A stretch of 64,000 nucleotides of DNA from Aurantibacter_A sp039941195 (GTDB lineage Bacteria; Bacteroidota; Bacteroidia; Flavobacteriales; Flavobacteriaceae), in contig NZ_JBDVFA010000093.1 of the NCBI RefSeq assembly GCF_039941195.1, positions 1 through 64,000 on the forward strand, written 5' to 3'. Below are positions 44,028 to 52,360 of this stretch, in pieces (the stretch's first letter is position 1; the number at the start of each line of letters is the position of its first letter). The notes below the pieces were generated by a model. The model worked only from the letters and a program-made list of their open reading frames with translations. It had not been told where the DNA came from and ran no database searches. The translations under genes and the position numbers were made by a program.

Positions 44028-44543
44028 ATGAAATATAAAAGCTTTGAAACGGAGAGACTCATTTTACAACCCACTTCAACAAAGGATTCGGAATTTATAT
44101 TTCAACTTTTCAACTCTCCGAAGTGGCTCAAATATATTGGGGATAGAAATATTAAATCTGTCGAAAACGCAAAACAATATATAAATGATAATATGATGCC
44201 TCAACTTCAAAAACTAGGATACTCAAGCTATACGATTATACGTAAAAAGGACCAGCAAAAAATAGGCACCTGTGGTTTGTATAACAGAAATGGATTAGAT
44301 GGAATTGATATTGGCTTTGCTTTTTTACCGGAATATGAAAACAAAGGATTTGCATTTGAAGCAGCAAATAGATTAAAGAATGCAGCATTCACGGAATTTG
44401 ACATTGAACGTATTTTGGCGATTACAAAAAAAGGGAATAGTGGTTCTCATAAACTATTGAAAAAATTAGGGCTTGAATTATCGGGAACTATTACACTCCC
44501 AAATGATAATACAGAATTATTACTGTATACCATTGAGAAATAG
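44028..44543 (+). CDS. GNAT N-acetyltransferase, RimJ/RimL-like
   Basis: 171 residues. The start FETERLILQPTSTKDSEFIFQLF is typical of the RimJ/RimL (Acetyltransf_3) group. The acetyl-CoA site reads LPEYENKGFAFEAANRLKNAAF near 97-118, and ERILAITKKGNSGSHKLLKKLGL is the conserved late motif. The acceptor might be a protein N-terminus, an amino-glycoside or another amine; not predictable. Confidence 0.87.
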   Translation: MKYKSFETERLILQPTSTKDSEFIFQLFNSPKWLKYIGDRNIKSVENAKQYINDNMMPQLQKLGYSSYTIIRKKDQQKIGTCGLYNRNGLDGIDIGFAFLPEYENKGFAFEAANRLKNAAFTEFDIERILAITKKGNSGSHKLLKKLGLELSGTITLPNDNTELLLYTIEK

Positions 44544-44580
44544 AAATGGCTAGAAACCTTCTTAAATTATAACAAAAACT

Positions 44581-44925
44581 ATGACAGAAACCTTCGAATT
44601 ACGAGCTAAGCCATATTTAAAAATAAATTTAAATGAAAAGGCATTTGAAATTGTTGATGCAGCAGAACCAACGAATAATGGAAGCTATTTGTATCAACAA
44701 GTTAACTCGGTAGTCTTAAATTCAGAAAAAACAAACTGGTGGTTTTCTGCTTTAACCGTCCTGATTGACTTATTTACTAGCAGTGGAAATAGTGGAAAAT
44801 ATAAGGATAAAGCGAACTTATATATAGCGCTTGAAAATCGACAACTAAAAATCTGGTTGTATAAAGCTGACTTCGAAAAAGCAAAAAAAGTGGCGTACAA
44901 ATTACAAAATACAAAGAAGTCCTAA
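44581..44925 (+). CDS. small protein of unknown function, PH-like beta pattern
   Basis: 114 residues, no signal peptide. The order of short strands (FELRAKPYLKINLNEKAFEIVD, QVNSVVLNSEKTNWWFSALTVLIDLF, ANLYIALENRQLKIWLY) followed by a C-terminal helix (KADFEKAKKVAYKLQN) looks like a small pleckstrin-homology-like fold, but this is from pattern only. The central stretch is hydrophobic and may contact membrane. Last gene of the plus-strand accessory block, ended by a terminator. Confidence 0.55.
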   Translation: MTETFELRAKPYLKINLNEKAFEIVDAAEPTNNGSYLYQQVNSVVLNSEKTNWWFSALTVLIDLFTSSGNSGKYKDKANLYIALENRQLKIWLYKADFEKAKKVAYKLQNTKKS

Positions 44926-44949
44926 GATGAAAATCCTAGGACTTTTTTT
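44917..44949 (+). terminator. intrinsic terminator
   Basis: AAGTCCTA (44917-44924) pairs with TAGGACTT (44937-44944), loop 12, then seven T to 44949. The left arm overlaps the final codons of the preceding gene. Also 20 bases beyond the end of the convergent minus-strand gene. Confidence 0.85.
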
Positions 44950-44969
44950 ACACTAATTATTTGAGGGAA

Positions 44970-45683
44970 TTACTTACCACCGTCAAGTTTATCTTGTAAT
45001 TTTTTTAATTCGTCCCATTTACCAGCATTGGCAAGCTTCGCTTGTTTTGGCCAAGAACCTGGCTTATGCATAGTATAACGTGGACCAGCTTCTTTAAGAA
45101 TAGCTTCCAAAGATTTTACAGAAGCCTTACTTAAAAGAGCAAAAGTTCCAATACCTTTTTCAGTTAAAATTGAAGCAATTTTTGGACCAATACCTTCTAT
45201 CTTTTTTAAGTCGTCTTTTTTAGCTTTAGCAACCACTTTCTTAGCAGCAGGTTTCTTAGCAGCTGGCTTTTTTGCAACTACTTTTTTAGCTGCTGGTTTC
45301 TTAGCTGCCGGTTTTTTTGCAGCTGGCTTTTTAGCAACTTTTTTTGCTGGCGTCTTTTTTTCTGGCAATGCGCTTAAATCAACAACGCTATTGTCAATAC
45401 CTTCATAAGGAGATGGTACATAAGCATCAGCAGCATGGTCATTAAACCAACCTTTATCTTCACTTAAATAACGAAACTCGTAACTTTTACCATTCTCTAG
45501 TTCGATACTTTTAACGTAAGAAGAACCTTTTTTTTCCATTTGGCAAGAACTGTCATTTGTTTGCCAATTATTAAAATCCCCTAACAATAAAACGTTAGCT
45601 GAACTTGGAGCTTCATTTTCAGCAACTGTAAAAGTCACTAAAGATTTTGAACCTTTACTTTTTGATTTTTTAACTAATGCCAT
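44970..45683 (-). CDS. fusion: glycogen-binding-like E-set domain, histone H1-like repeats, helix-hairpin-helix domain
   Basis: 237 residues. Residues about 14-100 match the isoamylase/AMPK-beta E-set (CBM48) type: VLLLGDFNNWQTND, SYVKSIELENGKSYEFRYL, WFNDHAAD. Residues 110-152 are repeats of KKPAA and KKVVA, an Ala/Lys/Pro-rich linker like bacterial histone H1-like proteins. Residues 153-205 form a helix-hairpin-helix unit (LKKIEGIGPKIASILTEKGI) as in the C-terminal extensions of some Bacteroidota ribosomal and NADH dehydrogenase proteins. Possible link between DNA or RNA and a glucan is speculative. Single gene between a terminator and a divergent lipoprotein gene. Confidence 0.75.
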   Translation of the reverse strand: MALVKKSKSKGSKSLVTFTVAENEAPSSANVLLLGDFNNWQTNDSSCQMEKKGSSYVKSIELENGKSYEFRYLSEDKGWFNDHAADAYVPSPYEGIDNSVVDLSALPEKKTPAKKVAKKPAAKKPAAKKPAAKKVVAKKPAAKKPAAKKVVAKAKKDDLKKIEGIGPKIASILTEKGIGTFALLSKASVKSLEAILKEAGPRYTMHKPGSWPKQAKLANAGKWDELKKLQDKLDGGK

Positions 45684-45907
45684 TTTAATTATTGTTTATG
45701 TACGCCACAAAATTAATATAGAAAACCTTCGATGTCAATACCTTACCAAAACAAAATGACCATTTTTCGCATTATAGTGAAGTTCTTAATATAATCGCTT
45801 TTATTATCAGAATTTAGCATCGAATGTTTGAGTATATTTATAATCTCGCATTGATAAGTGCTTATAAATTAGGCACTTTTGTTGCAAGAAATTCTAAACC
45901 CCTAAAA

Positions 45908-46864
45908 ATGAAAAATTCCGCACTTTTATTGCTAAGCATAACCCTATTTTTTTCCTGTAAATCGAATCAAAAAAAGAAGGATGAAACAGCTACCGAAAAT
46001 GAAATTAAAACGGTTACTGTAAACAAAGATTATTTTATTACGGAAAATATTATTGGGGAGATAAAAGAAGAAATGGTAAACCTAAATGGAGTCGAAACAC
46101 TGTGTTATGTATTTCAGACGAACTCACAAGCTACAGAACACCAAATGGGACCTTGGTGTCCACGACATATTGATGATGGTAAAGAGAAAGCAGGCATTTG
46201 GTTTAAGGACGGAAAAGTGTATGATGTCACCGGACATTTTATTGCCAACCTCGATGAGTTTTATGAAGATGAAGCATGGGAGTTATTTCGTGATGATGGT
46301 TCCATAAAAGTTACTGAAACCCAAGAAGAATGTGAGGGAGCTGCAAAACCGGATGTTGAAGAAGCGTACCGAAACCATTGTGTAGAATGTTTACCAGAAT
46401 ATTTTAAAAATCAAATAACAACCTATAAGATACCAGTAACACCTACCTACCAAGAAGCTTCGCAACGTTTTGGACGTGGTGGTATTGGAGTCGCTTTTAA
46501 TGGGGTGAAATTTGACCCACCAGCACCAACACATGCCATATTGGCTGCACATACCATTGCACCTTTAGACGACCATGGTGGTCATGTAAATCCGCATGGT
46601 GGTTATCACTATCATGCTGTAACTGGATCTACCAAAGAAGTTGAACAACCCGATGTGCATTCTCCAATAATCGGTTATGCTATTGATGGCTTTGGAATTT
46701 ATGGTTTGGCAGATAAAGAAAATCACATGTCTTCCGATTTGGATGATTGTGGTGGACATTCAGACAATCAACGTGGATATCATTACCATGCAGGTGCTCC
46801 AGGCGGCAATCAAATAATAAAATGTCTACACGGCATACCAGGAGAGACAAGCATACAAGAATAA
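45908..46864 (+). CDS. YHYH-domain lipoprotein
   Basis: 318 residues from the ATG at 45908 (MKNSALLLLSITLFFSC), whose lipobox ends at the Cys; the upstream ATG at 45824 would hide the signal. The YHYH domain occupies about 200-315: NPHGGYHYHAVTG, then SPIIGYAIDGFGIYG, then LDDCGGHSDNQRGYHYHAG. Two His/Tyr motifs and conserved Asp/Cys suggest a metal site. The N-terminal third has CYVFQTNSQATEHQMGPWCPRH and KVYDVTGHFIANLDEFYED, not assigned. Surface or periplasmic; function of the family is unknown. Confidence 0.78.
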   Translation: MKNSALLLLSITLFFSCKSNQKKKDETATENEIKTVTVNKDYFITENIIGEIKEEMVNLNGVETLCYVFQTNSQATEHQMGPWCPRHIDDGKEKAGIWFKDGKVYDVTGHFIANLDEFYEDEAWELFRDDGSIKVTETQEECEGAAKPDVEEAYRNHCVECLPEYFKNQITTYKIPVTPTYQEASQRFGRGGIGVAFNGVKFDPPAPTHAILAAHTIAPLDDHGGHVNPHGGYHYHAVTGSTKEVEQPDVHSPIIGYAIDGFGIYGLADKENHMSSDLDDCGGHSDNQRGYHYHAGAPGGNQIIKCLHGIPGETSIQE

Positions 46865-46962
46865 CGCTACAATAATTATTTAAACTCAATTCAAATTAAT
46901 CCGAGTGACCATTTTCTGAATTAGATTGCACTATTTTTAGTTTTTAAACTAGAAATTGAAAA

Positions 46963-47193
46963 ATGAGCGAAATTAAATTTACTCCCATAGCTTGCGAATT
47001 AGAAGCAGGAAAAAAATATGCTTGGTGCACTTGTGGCCATAGTGAAACACAACCTTTTTGTAATGGTGCACATCGCGAAGCAAAAGCAACACCGCCTTTA
47101 AAATTTGAAATCGTTGAAGACAAAAAAGCACATTTGTGTACTTGCAAACTTACCAGCAATCCCCCCTATTGCGACGGAACACATAAAAACTAA
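46963..47193 (+). CDS. double CDGSH iron-sulfur protein
   Basis: 76 residues with two CDGSH-type 2Fe-2S sites: CTCGHSETQPFCNGAH near 23-38 and CTCKLTSNPPYCDGTH near 59-74, each with three Cys and one His. This is the small two-site CDGSH class, usually a cytosolic redox or cluster-transfer protein. The first site has Asn in place of Asp in the CDG part. No partner gene is evident; terminator directly after. Confidence 0.88.
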   Translation: MSEIKFTPIACELEAGKKYAWCTCGHSETQPFCNGAHREAKATPPLKFEIVEDKKAHLCTCKLTSNPPYCDGTHKN

Positions 47194-47196
47194 AAA

Positions 47197-47225
47197 AGGC
47201 TGTCTTCACTGACAGCCTATTTTTA
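47197..47225. terminator. bidirectional intrinsic terminator
   Basis: AGGCTGTC (47197-47204) pairs with GACAGCCT (47211-47218), loop of six, T-run on both strands. Serves the CDGSH gene on plus and lpd on minus. Confidence 0.85.
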
Positions 47226-47244
47226 TAAATTAAATAGTGTAATA

Positions 47245-48645
47245 TTATACGTGTAACGCTCTATCGTCAGTTGCTGCTAACGCTGCTTCCTTAATAGCTT
47301 CTGCAAATGTTGGATGCGCATGAGACATACGAGAGATATCTTCAGCACTAGCACGATATTCCATCGCTACTACAGCCTCTGCAACTAAATCTGCAGCTCT
47401 TGCCCCTACCATATGAAAGCCTAAAATTTCATCGGTATTTTTATCAGCCAATATTTTTACAAATCCATCTAAATCCATGCTAGCACGAGAACGACCCAAA
47501 GCACGCATTGGAAACTGTCCCGTTTTATATGCGACCCCAGCCTCTTTCAATTGCTCTTCTGTTTTACCAACAGCGGCAACTTCTGGCCATGTGTACACAA
47601 CACCTGGAATTAAATTATAATCGATATGTGGTTTTTGTCCCGCTAATGTTTCTGCAACAAAAGTTCCTTCTTCTTCAGCTTTGTGTGCTAACATGGCACC
47701 TTTAATTACATCGCCAATAGCATATATATTTGAAGCAGAAGTTTGCAAATATTCATTCACTTCTATTTTACCTCTTTCATCAAGTTTTACACCGGCAGCT
47801 TCAGCATTCAATCCATCAGTGTATGGTTTTCTTCCAACAGAAACCAAACAGTAGTCTCCTTTAAATTCCACTTCTTGACCTTTTTTATCATCGGCCTTAA
47901 CGATAACCTCGTTGCCTTTTCTTTCAACAGATTTTACCTTGTGTGAAAGTGCAAATTTTACTTTTTGCTTTTTCAATACTTTCATCAATTCCTTAGAAAG
48001 TGAAGCGTCCATAGTTGGAATAATGCGATCCATATATTCCACAACGGTAACTTCTGCACCAAGTCTTTTATAAACCTGACCCAATTCTAAACCAATAACT
48101 CCACCACCAATAACAATCATATGTTCTGGTATCTCTTTAAGCTCCAAAGCTTCCGTAGAAGTTATGATACGTTCTTTATCCAATTTGATAAATGGCAAAG
48201 TTGAAGGCTTACTACCTGTAGCTATAATGGTATTTTTAGCTTCAATAGTTTCCGTCTTCTCTCCTTTTATTTCAATATGCGTAGCATTTTTAAAACTACC
48301 AACACCCTCATAGATATCAATCTTGTTTTTATCCATCAAGAATTTTACACCCGCACAAGTTTGATCAACAACTGCCTGCTTGCGGCTAATCATTTTCTCT
48401 AAATTTATCTTTATATCGCCAGGTATTTCAATTCCGTGATCATCAAAATGTTTTATAGCTGACTCGTAATGATGCGATGAATCGAGCATTGCTTTTGAAG
48501 GAATACAACCTACATTAAGGCAAGTGCCACCTAATGTGGAATATTTTTCTATAATTGCTGTTTTCATTCCTAATTGCGCACAACGTATTGCTGCTACATA
48601 ACCTCCGGGGCCTGAACCGATAATGGCCACATCGTATTGACTCAT
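47245..48645 (-). CDS. lpdA: dihydrolipoyl dehydrogenase (E3)
   Basis: 466 residues. FAD site GSGPGGYVAAIRCAQLG at 9-25, redox pair in GGTCLNVGCIPSKA (Cys42 and Cys47 approximately), NAD site VIGGGVIGLELG near 177, FAD site 2 near 305 (IYAIGDV), and the dimer-interface catalytic motif HAHPTFAEA near 440. Reoxidises lipoamide of pyruvate and 2-oxoglutarate dehydrogenase and the glycine cleavage system. Encoded alone, as often in Flavobacteriaceae. Confidence 0.96.
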   Translation of the reverse strand: MSQYDVAIIGSGPGGYVAAIRCAQLGMKTAIIEKYSTLGGTCLNVGCIPSKAMLDSSHHYESAIKHFDDHGIEIPGDIKINLEKMISRKQAVVDQTCAGVKFLMDKNKIDIYEGVGSFKNATHIEIKGEKTETIEAKNTIIATGSKPSTLPFIKLDKERIITSTEALELKEIPEHMIVIGGGVIGLELGQVYKRLGAEVTVVEYMDRIIPTMDASLSKELMKVLKKQKVKFALSHKVKSVERKGNEVIVKADDKKGQEVEFKGDYCLVSVGRKPYTDGLNAEAAGVKLDERGKIEVNEYLQTSASNIYAIGDVIKGAMLAHKAEEEGTFVAETLAGQKPHIDYNLIPGVVYTWPEVAAVGKTEEQLKEAGVAYKTGQFPMRALGRSRASMDLDGFVKILADKNTDEILGFHMVGARAADLVAEAVVAMEYRASAEDISRMSHAHPTFAEAIKEAALAATDDRALHV

Positions 48646-48776
48646 AATTTGGTGTTTTAATTATATTTCAAAATTACTACTATTTACTATAGTATTAAAG
48701 TTTAACGCAATTCTATTGCAAGTTTGCACGCCACAAGCCAAAATCGTAATATTACAGCAAGAGACCATTTCTAAGT

Positions 48777-50240
48777 ATGAGTGAAAAAGAATTTGCAGAA
48801 CATCGAGAAGATGAACATATCGTTGAAAACAAAGAACTAAGCATTTGGGAAGCCTTTATTCCTGTTATTCTATTAATGTTAATGCTAGCCTACAATATCT
48901 TTTTTGCTGATGGTGAAGCTTTAGGTGCATATTCAAATCAATTTATACTTTTAATTGGAGGCGGTATCGCTGCGATAGTAGGTTTATTCAACAAAGTATC
49001 TATCAAATCGATGCTTGCTGAAATTTGGGAAAACCTAAGAAGTGTTTTTGTTCCTATTATGATTTTGTTTTTGGTTGGGGCATTAGCAGGTACATGGCTT
49101 GTAAGTGGAATTATTCCAGCAATGGTCTATTACGGTTTAAAGGTATTGAGTCCCGAAATATTTTTACCAGCATCTGTCATAATTGCAGCATTGATATCTA
49201 TTGCAACAGGTAGTTCTTGGACGACATCGGCTACAGTAGGTATTGCTTTAGTGGGTATTGGAACCGCATTGGGTATTCCCACTGGAATGATTGCTGGAGC
49301 GGTAATTTCTGGCGCCTATTTTGGTGATAAAATGTCTCCCTTAAGTGACACTACCAATTTAGCACCTGCGATGGCTGGCACCGATTTGTTTACACATATT
49401 CGCTATATGTCGTTTACTACAGTTCCTTCAATTGTAGTTACGCTAGCCGTTTTTAGTATCTTAAGTATGAATATTGCAACGACTGGTTCGGCAAATGTTG
49501 ACAACCTACTTACGACCATAGCTACTACTTTTAATATAACACCCTATCTATTTATAGTACCAGTATTGGTGATTATTTTAATTTTATTTAAAACGAAGCC
49601 TTTAATTGCTTTAGGTGTAGGTGTTGGTGCAGCGGCAATTTTTGCAATGATATTTCAAACAGACATATTATTACAGATTTCTGAATTTGAAACAACTTCT
49701 TTATTTCAAGCTATTTTTACCGATACACAAATCGTTACTGAAAACGAGAAATTAAACGAGCTCTTTAGTGCCGGCGGTATGCAAGGAATGCTATGGACTA
49801 TATATTTAATCTGTTGTGCCATGGTTTTTGGTGGCGTTATGGATGGTATTGGAGCATTATCAAGAATTACCAACGCCCTACTTTCTGTAGCTACGACCAT
49901 ATTCGGACTTTTTGCTAGTACAGTAATCAGCTGTTTGGGATTAAATATTATCGCCAGTGACCAATATTTAGCATTAGTGATTCCGGGTAAAATGTTTAAA
50001 AAGGCTTATGAAGACAAAGGCCTGGCTCCAGAGAATTTAAGTAGAACATTAGAAGATTCGGGTACGGTTACCTCGGTATTAATTCCATGGAATACTTGTG
50101 GAGCATATCAATCAGGTGTTCTTGGTGTTGGAGTTGGCGAATACTTTGTCTATGCTATTTTTAATTGGTTAAGTCCGATTACAACCCTTCTTTTTGCCGC
50201 TTTTAGCATTAAAATTCGCATGCTGGCCACAAAAGTTTGA
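48777..50240 (+). CDS. NhaC-family Na+/H+ antiporter
   Basis: 487 residues with about eleven membrane helices. Family motifs: TGSSWTTSATVGIALVGIG, GAYFGDKMSPLSDTTNLAPA near 180-199, and SGTVTSVLIPWNTCGAYQSG near 425-444. Polar residues in these helices bind ions in NhaC proteins. Exchanges internal sodium for protons, or couples an organic acid as in MleN. The N-terminus is acidic and cytoplasmic. Ended by its own terminator. Confidence 0.92.
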   Translation: MSEKEFAEHREDEHIVENKELSIWEAFIPVILLMLMLAYNIFFADGEALGAYSNQFILLIGGGIAAIVGLFNKVSIKSMLAEIWENLRSVFVPIMILFLVGALAGTWLVSGIIPAMVYYGLKVLSPEIFLPASVIIAALISIATGSSWTTSATVGIALVGIGTALGIPTGMIAGAVISGAYFGDKMSPLSDTTNLAPAMAGTDLFTHIRYMSFTTVPSIVVTLAVFSILSMNIATTGSANVDNLLTTIATTFNITPYLFIVPVLVIILILFKTKPLIALGVGVGAAAIFAMIFQTDILLQISEFETTSLFQAIFTDTQIVTENEKLNELFSAGGMQGMLWTIYLICCAMVFGGVMDGIGALSRITNALLSVATTIFGLFASTVISCLGLNIIASDQYLALVIPGKMFKKAYEDKGLAPENLSRTLEDSGTVTSVLIPWNTCGAYQSGVLGVGVGEYFVYAIFNWLSPITTLLFAAFSIKIRMLATKV

Positions 50241-50273
50241 AAATAATTTTCCCCCTTAAAAATCTCAATTTTC

Positions 50274-50301
50274 AACCTCCAAAAATTTCAGAGGTTTTTT
50301 T
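50274..50301 (+). terminator. intrinsic terminator after the NhaC gene
   Basis: AACCTC (50274-50279) pairs with GAGGTT (50291-50296), loop of 11, followed by more T to 50301. 33 bases past the stop. Confidence 0.75.
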
Positions 50302-50435
50302 GTCTATATGCTATATTTGAAGGTTAAATTTTGTCGATTTAACACTTTTCATCTTTCTTTTTAACAGCATATATAAACCTTATTGACCCATCGATTTTTT
50401 GAATACTATTACTGTTTTTAAAGTCTGTAATCTAA

Positions 50436-50443
50436 TAATTTTG
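50436..50443 (+). promoter_or_regulatory. candidate -7 box of the peroxiredoxin gene
   Basis: TAATTTTG matches TAnnTTTG, 34 bases before the peroxiredoxin ATG. The -33 region has GTTTTT rather than TTTG. An OxyR site could not be identified by eye. Confidence 0.4.
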
Positions 50444-50477
50444 TTACTAGAAAATAACAACAATTAAAATATATCAT

Positions 50478-51122
50478 ATGAGTATTGTAGGTAAAAAATT
50501 TCCAAATTTAGCAGTAAACGCAATGAACGATTTGGGCGACACATTTAAATTAAATGTTTTAGAAGAAGCTCAAAAAAACAATAAAAAAGTATTGCTTTTT
50601 TGGTACCCAAAAGATTTCACATTTGTATGTCCAACTGAGTTACATGCTTTTCAAGCAGCTTTAGGCGAATTCGAAAAAAGAAATACCGTGGTTATCGGTG
50701 CATCATGTGACACTGCAGAAGTACACTTTGCATGGTTGAATACAGCTAAAGATAACGGTGGTATCGAAGGTGTTACGTATCCAATTTTAGCAGATAGCAA
50801 TAGAAACCTTGCCAATACTTTAGGCATTTTAGATATTGCTGATGAACAATACAATGAGGAAACTGGTGTAGTTGAAGTTGAAGGAGATAATGTTACATAC
50901 AGAGCTACGTACTTAATTGACGAAGAAGGTACTGTTTTTCATGAAGGTGTAAACCACATGCCATTAGGTAGAAACGTAAATGAATTTATTCGTTTGGTTG
51001 ATGCGTATACTCATGTTCAAGAAAAAGGTGAAGTATGTCCTGCAAACTGGGAAGAAGGTAAAGAGGCAATGACTGCTGACCGAAATGGAGTAGCTTCTTA
51101 TTTAGCTGTTCAACAAAATTAA
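50478..51122 (+). CDS. 2-Cys peroxiredoxin (AhpC/Prx type)
   Basis: 214 residues. The peroxidatic Cys lies in FTFVCPTELHAFQ near 50, with the conserved Thr and Arg partners; the resolving Cys is in GEVCPANWEEG near 185. Reduces hydrogen peroxide and organic peroxides in the cytoplasm. About 30 residues longer than E. coli AhpC, as usual for this Bacteroidota type. No ahpF is adjacent; the CGNC thioredoxin 60 bases downstream is the natural electron donor candidate. Confidence 0.93.
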   Translation: MSIVGKKFPNLAVNAMNDLGDTFKLNVLEEAQKNNKKVLLFWYPKDFTFVCPTELHAFQAALGEFEKRNTVVIGASCDTAEVHFAWLNTAKDNGGIEGVTYPILADSNRNLANTLGILDIADEQYNEETGVVEVEGDNVTYRATYLIDEEGTVFHEGVNHMPLGRNVNEFIRLVDAYTHVQEKGEVCPANWEEGKEAMTADRNGVASYLAVQQN

Positions 51123-51135
51123 GTTTAATTGATTA

Positions 51136-51168
51136 GGTCACCAGTAATTTCTGCTGGTGACCCTATTT
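51136..51168 (+). promoter_or_regulatory. hairpin between peroxiredoxin and thioredoxin genes
   Basis: GGTCACCAG (51136-51144) pairs perfectly with CTGGTGACC (51154-51162), loop of nine, followed by CTATTTTA. Placed 14 bases after the first stop, it looks like a weak terminator that lets part of transcription through, giving less thioredoxin than peroxiredoxin mRNA. It may also protect the peroxiredoxin mRNA 3' end. Confidence 0.6.
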
Positions 51169-51182
51169 TAAATAGCAAAATT

Positions 51183-51497
51183 ATGGTACTAGAATTAGAA
51201 CAAGATAATTTACAAGAAATCGTAGCTAAGAATGACAATGTAGTTGTTCAATATTCAGCTGGTTGGTGTGGCAATTGTCGCATCATGAAACCAAAGTTTA
51301 AAAAGGAAGCAACGTTAAACGAAGCTGTAACTTTTGTTCTTGTGGACGCTGAAAAATTTCCAGAATCTAGAAAAATGGCGAATGTTGATAACCTGCCTAC
51401 TTTTGCTTCTTTTACGAAAGGAACGTTTAAGAATCAGGTACAAACTAATAAATACGACGTTTTAAAAGAACTGATACATGAAGTTACCAGTAATTAA
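51183..51497 (+). CDS. thioredoxin-family protein with WCGNC active site
   Basis: 104 residues from the ATG at 51183; a TTG at 51129 would add 18 residues that overlap the hairpin. Active site WCGNCRIMKPKF near 30-41, Asn in place of the usual Pro (CGPC), which changes redox potential. The cis-Pro is in NLPTFASF near 74. Follows the peroxiredoxin gene and overlaps the next gene by 20 bases. Likely reduces the peroxiredoxin or the thiol peroxidase; that is inferred from order. Confidence 0.85.
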   Translation: MVLELEQDNLQEIVAKNDNVVVQYSAGWCGNCRIMKPKFKKEATLNEAVTFVLVDAEKFPESRKMANVDNLPTFASFTKGTFKNQVQTNKYDVLKELIHEVTSN

Positions 51498-51735
51498 GCA
51501 TTTAACTAATTTCATCGAAAATAACGATGAAGATTATTTGGTTGAAACAATAGAGACCTTAGAAGATCTTACAGAATTGAGTTCTTTAAAAGATGAAGAG
51601 CTTGATGTAATTGGAGAACTTATCTCTAATATGTATGGCGCACTTGAAGTAAACAAGTCGATAAAAGAAGGCAAACCTAAAAAGGAAGCTTTAAACGAGT
51701 TTATGCAACGTGTAATGGGTGCTATTGATAATTAA
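51478..51735 (+). CDS. small acidic protein, DUF6952-like
   Basis: 85 residues, helical, acidic. Starts within the thioredoxin gene (20-base overlap), an arrangement that couples their translation. Sequence marks: VIKHLTNFIENNDEDYLVETIETLE and NMYGALEVNKSIKEGKPKKEALNEFMQRVMG. In Flavobacteriaceae a protein of this type regularly follows the CGNC thioredoxin, from recollection. No cysteine. A partner or adaptor of the thioredoxin is possible; function unknown. Confidence 0.75.
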   Translation: MKLPVIKHLTNFIENNDEDYLVETIETLEDLTELSSLKDEELDVIGELISNMYGALEVNKSIKEGKPKKEALNEFMQRVMGAIDN

Positions 51736-51762
51736 AGCAATCCAATAATTTTACAAATAATC

Positions 51763-51795
51763 ATGCCTACCATTTTATGGTAGGCATTTTATTTT
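51763..51795 (+). terminator. intrinsic terminator
   Basis: ATGCCTACCA (51763-51772) pairs perfectly with TGGTAGGCAT (51778-51787), loop of five, followed by TTTATTTTA. Ends the peroxiredoxin-thioredoxin transcript. Confidence 0.9.
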
Positions 51796-51853
51796 AAGAA
51801 GTTCTTAAAATCTATTATTATTTTTTAATTTCACAAAAAATTAAAACCTCAAT

Positions 51854-52360
51854 ATGGCATCATTAACTTTACATGGCAATGCGATAACTTCTATTGGTAC
51901 ATTGCCAGCAGTTGGCAGTACTGCCCCAGAATTTAATTTAACGAAAGGCGATTTATCTGCAGCTACATTAGCTGACTTTAAAGGAAAAAAAGTTGTATTA
52001 AATATTTTTCCAAGTGTTGACACGGGTACTTGTGCTCAATCTGTTCGTCAATTTAACAAAGAAGCCTCTGGTTTAGATAATACCGTTGTACTTTGTATAT
52101 CTAAAGATTTACCTTTTGCGCAAGCGCGTTTTTGTGGTGCTGAAGGCATAGAAAATGTTGAAATGCTTTCTGATTTTAGAGATGGTAATTTTGGTGAAGC
52201 ATACAATGTATCTTTTGATTCTGGACCTTTAACACCTTTGCACTCAAGAGCAGTTGTAGCACTTGATGCTGAAGGAAAAGTTATTTATTCGGAACAAGTG
52301 GGTGAAATTGTTGATGAACCGAATTATGAGGCAGCAATCAACGCATTGAAGAATGCCTAA
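51854..52360 (+). CDS. tpx: thiol peroxidase (lipid hydroperoxide peroxidase)
   Basis: 168 residues. The peroxidatic Cys is in PSVDTGTCAQSVRQFN near 60 and the resolving Cys in ARFCGAEGIENV near 94, the Tpx spacing. N-terminal GTLPAVGSTAPEF is family typical. Reduces alkyl and lipid hydroperoxides with thioredoxin. Its stop overlaps the dgkA start by eight bases, so the peroxidase and the lipid kinase are translated together. Confidence 0.94.
   Translation: MASLTLHGNAITSIGTLPAVGSTAPEFNLTKGDLSAATLADFKGKKVVLNIFPSVDTGTCAQSVRQFNKEASGLDNTVVLCISKDLPFAQARFCGAEGIENVEMLSDFRDGNFGEAYNVSFDSGPLTPLHSRAVVALDAEGKVIYSEQVGEIVDEPNYEAAINALKNA

Noticed and set aside
45226..45350. Short tandem DNA repeats that could suggest a CRISPR or satellite
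   Set aside because: They are in-frame KKPAA/KKVVA codon repeats of a protein; there are no spacers and no cas genes.
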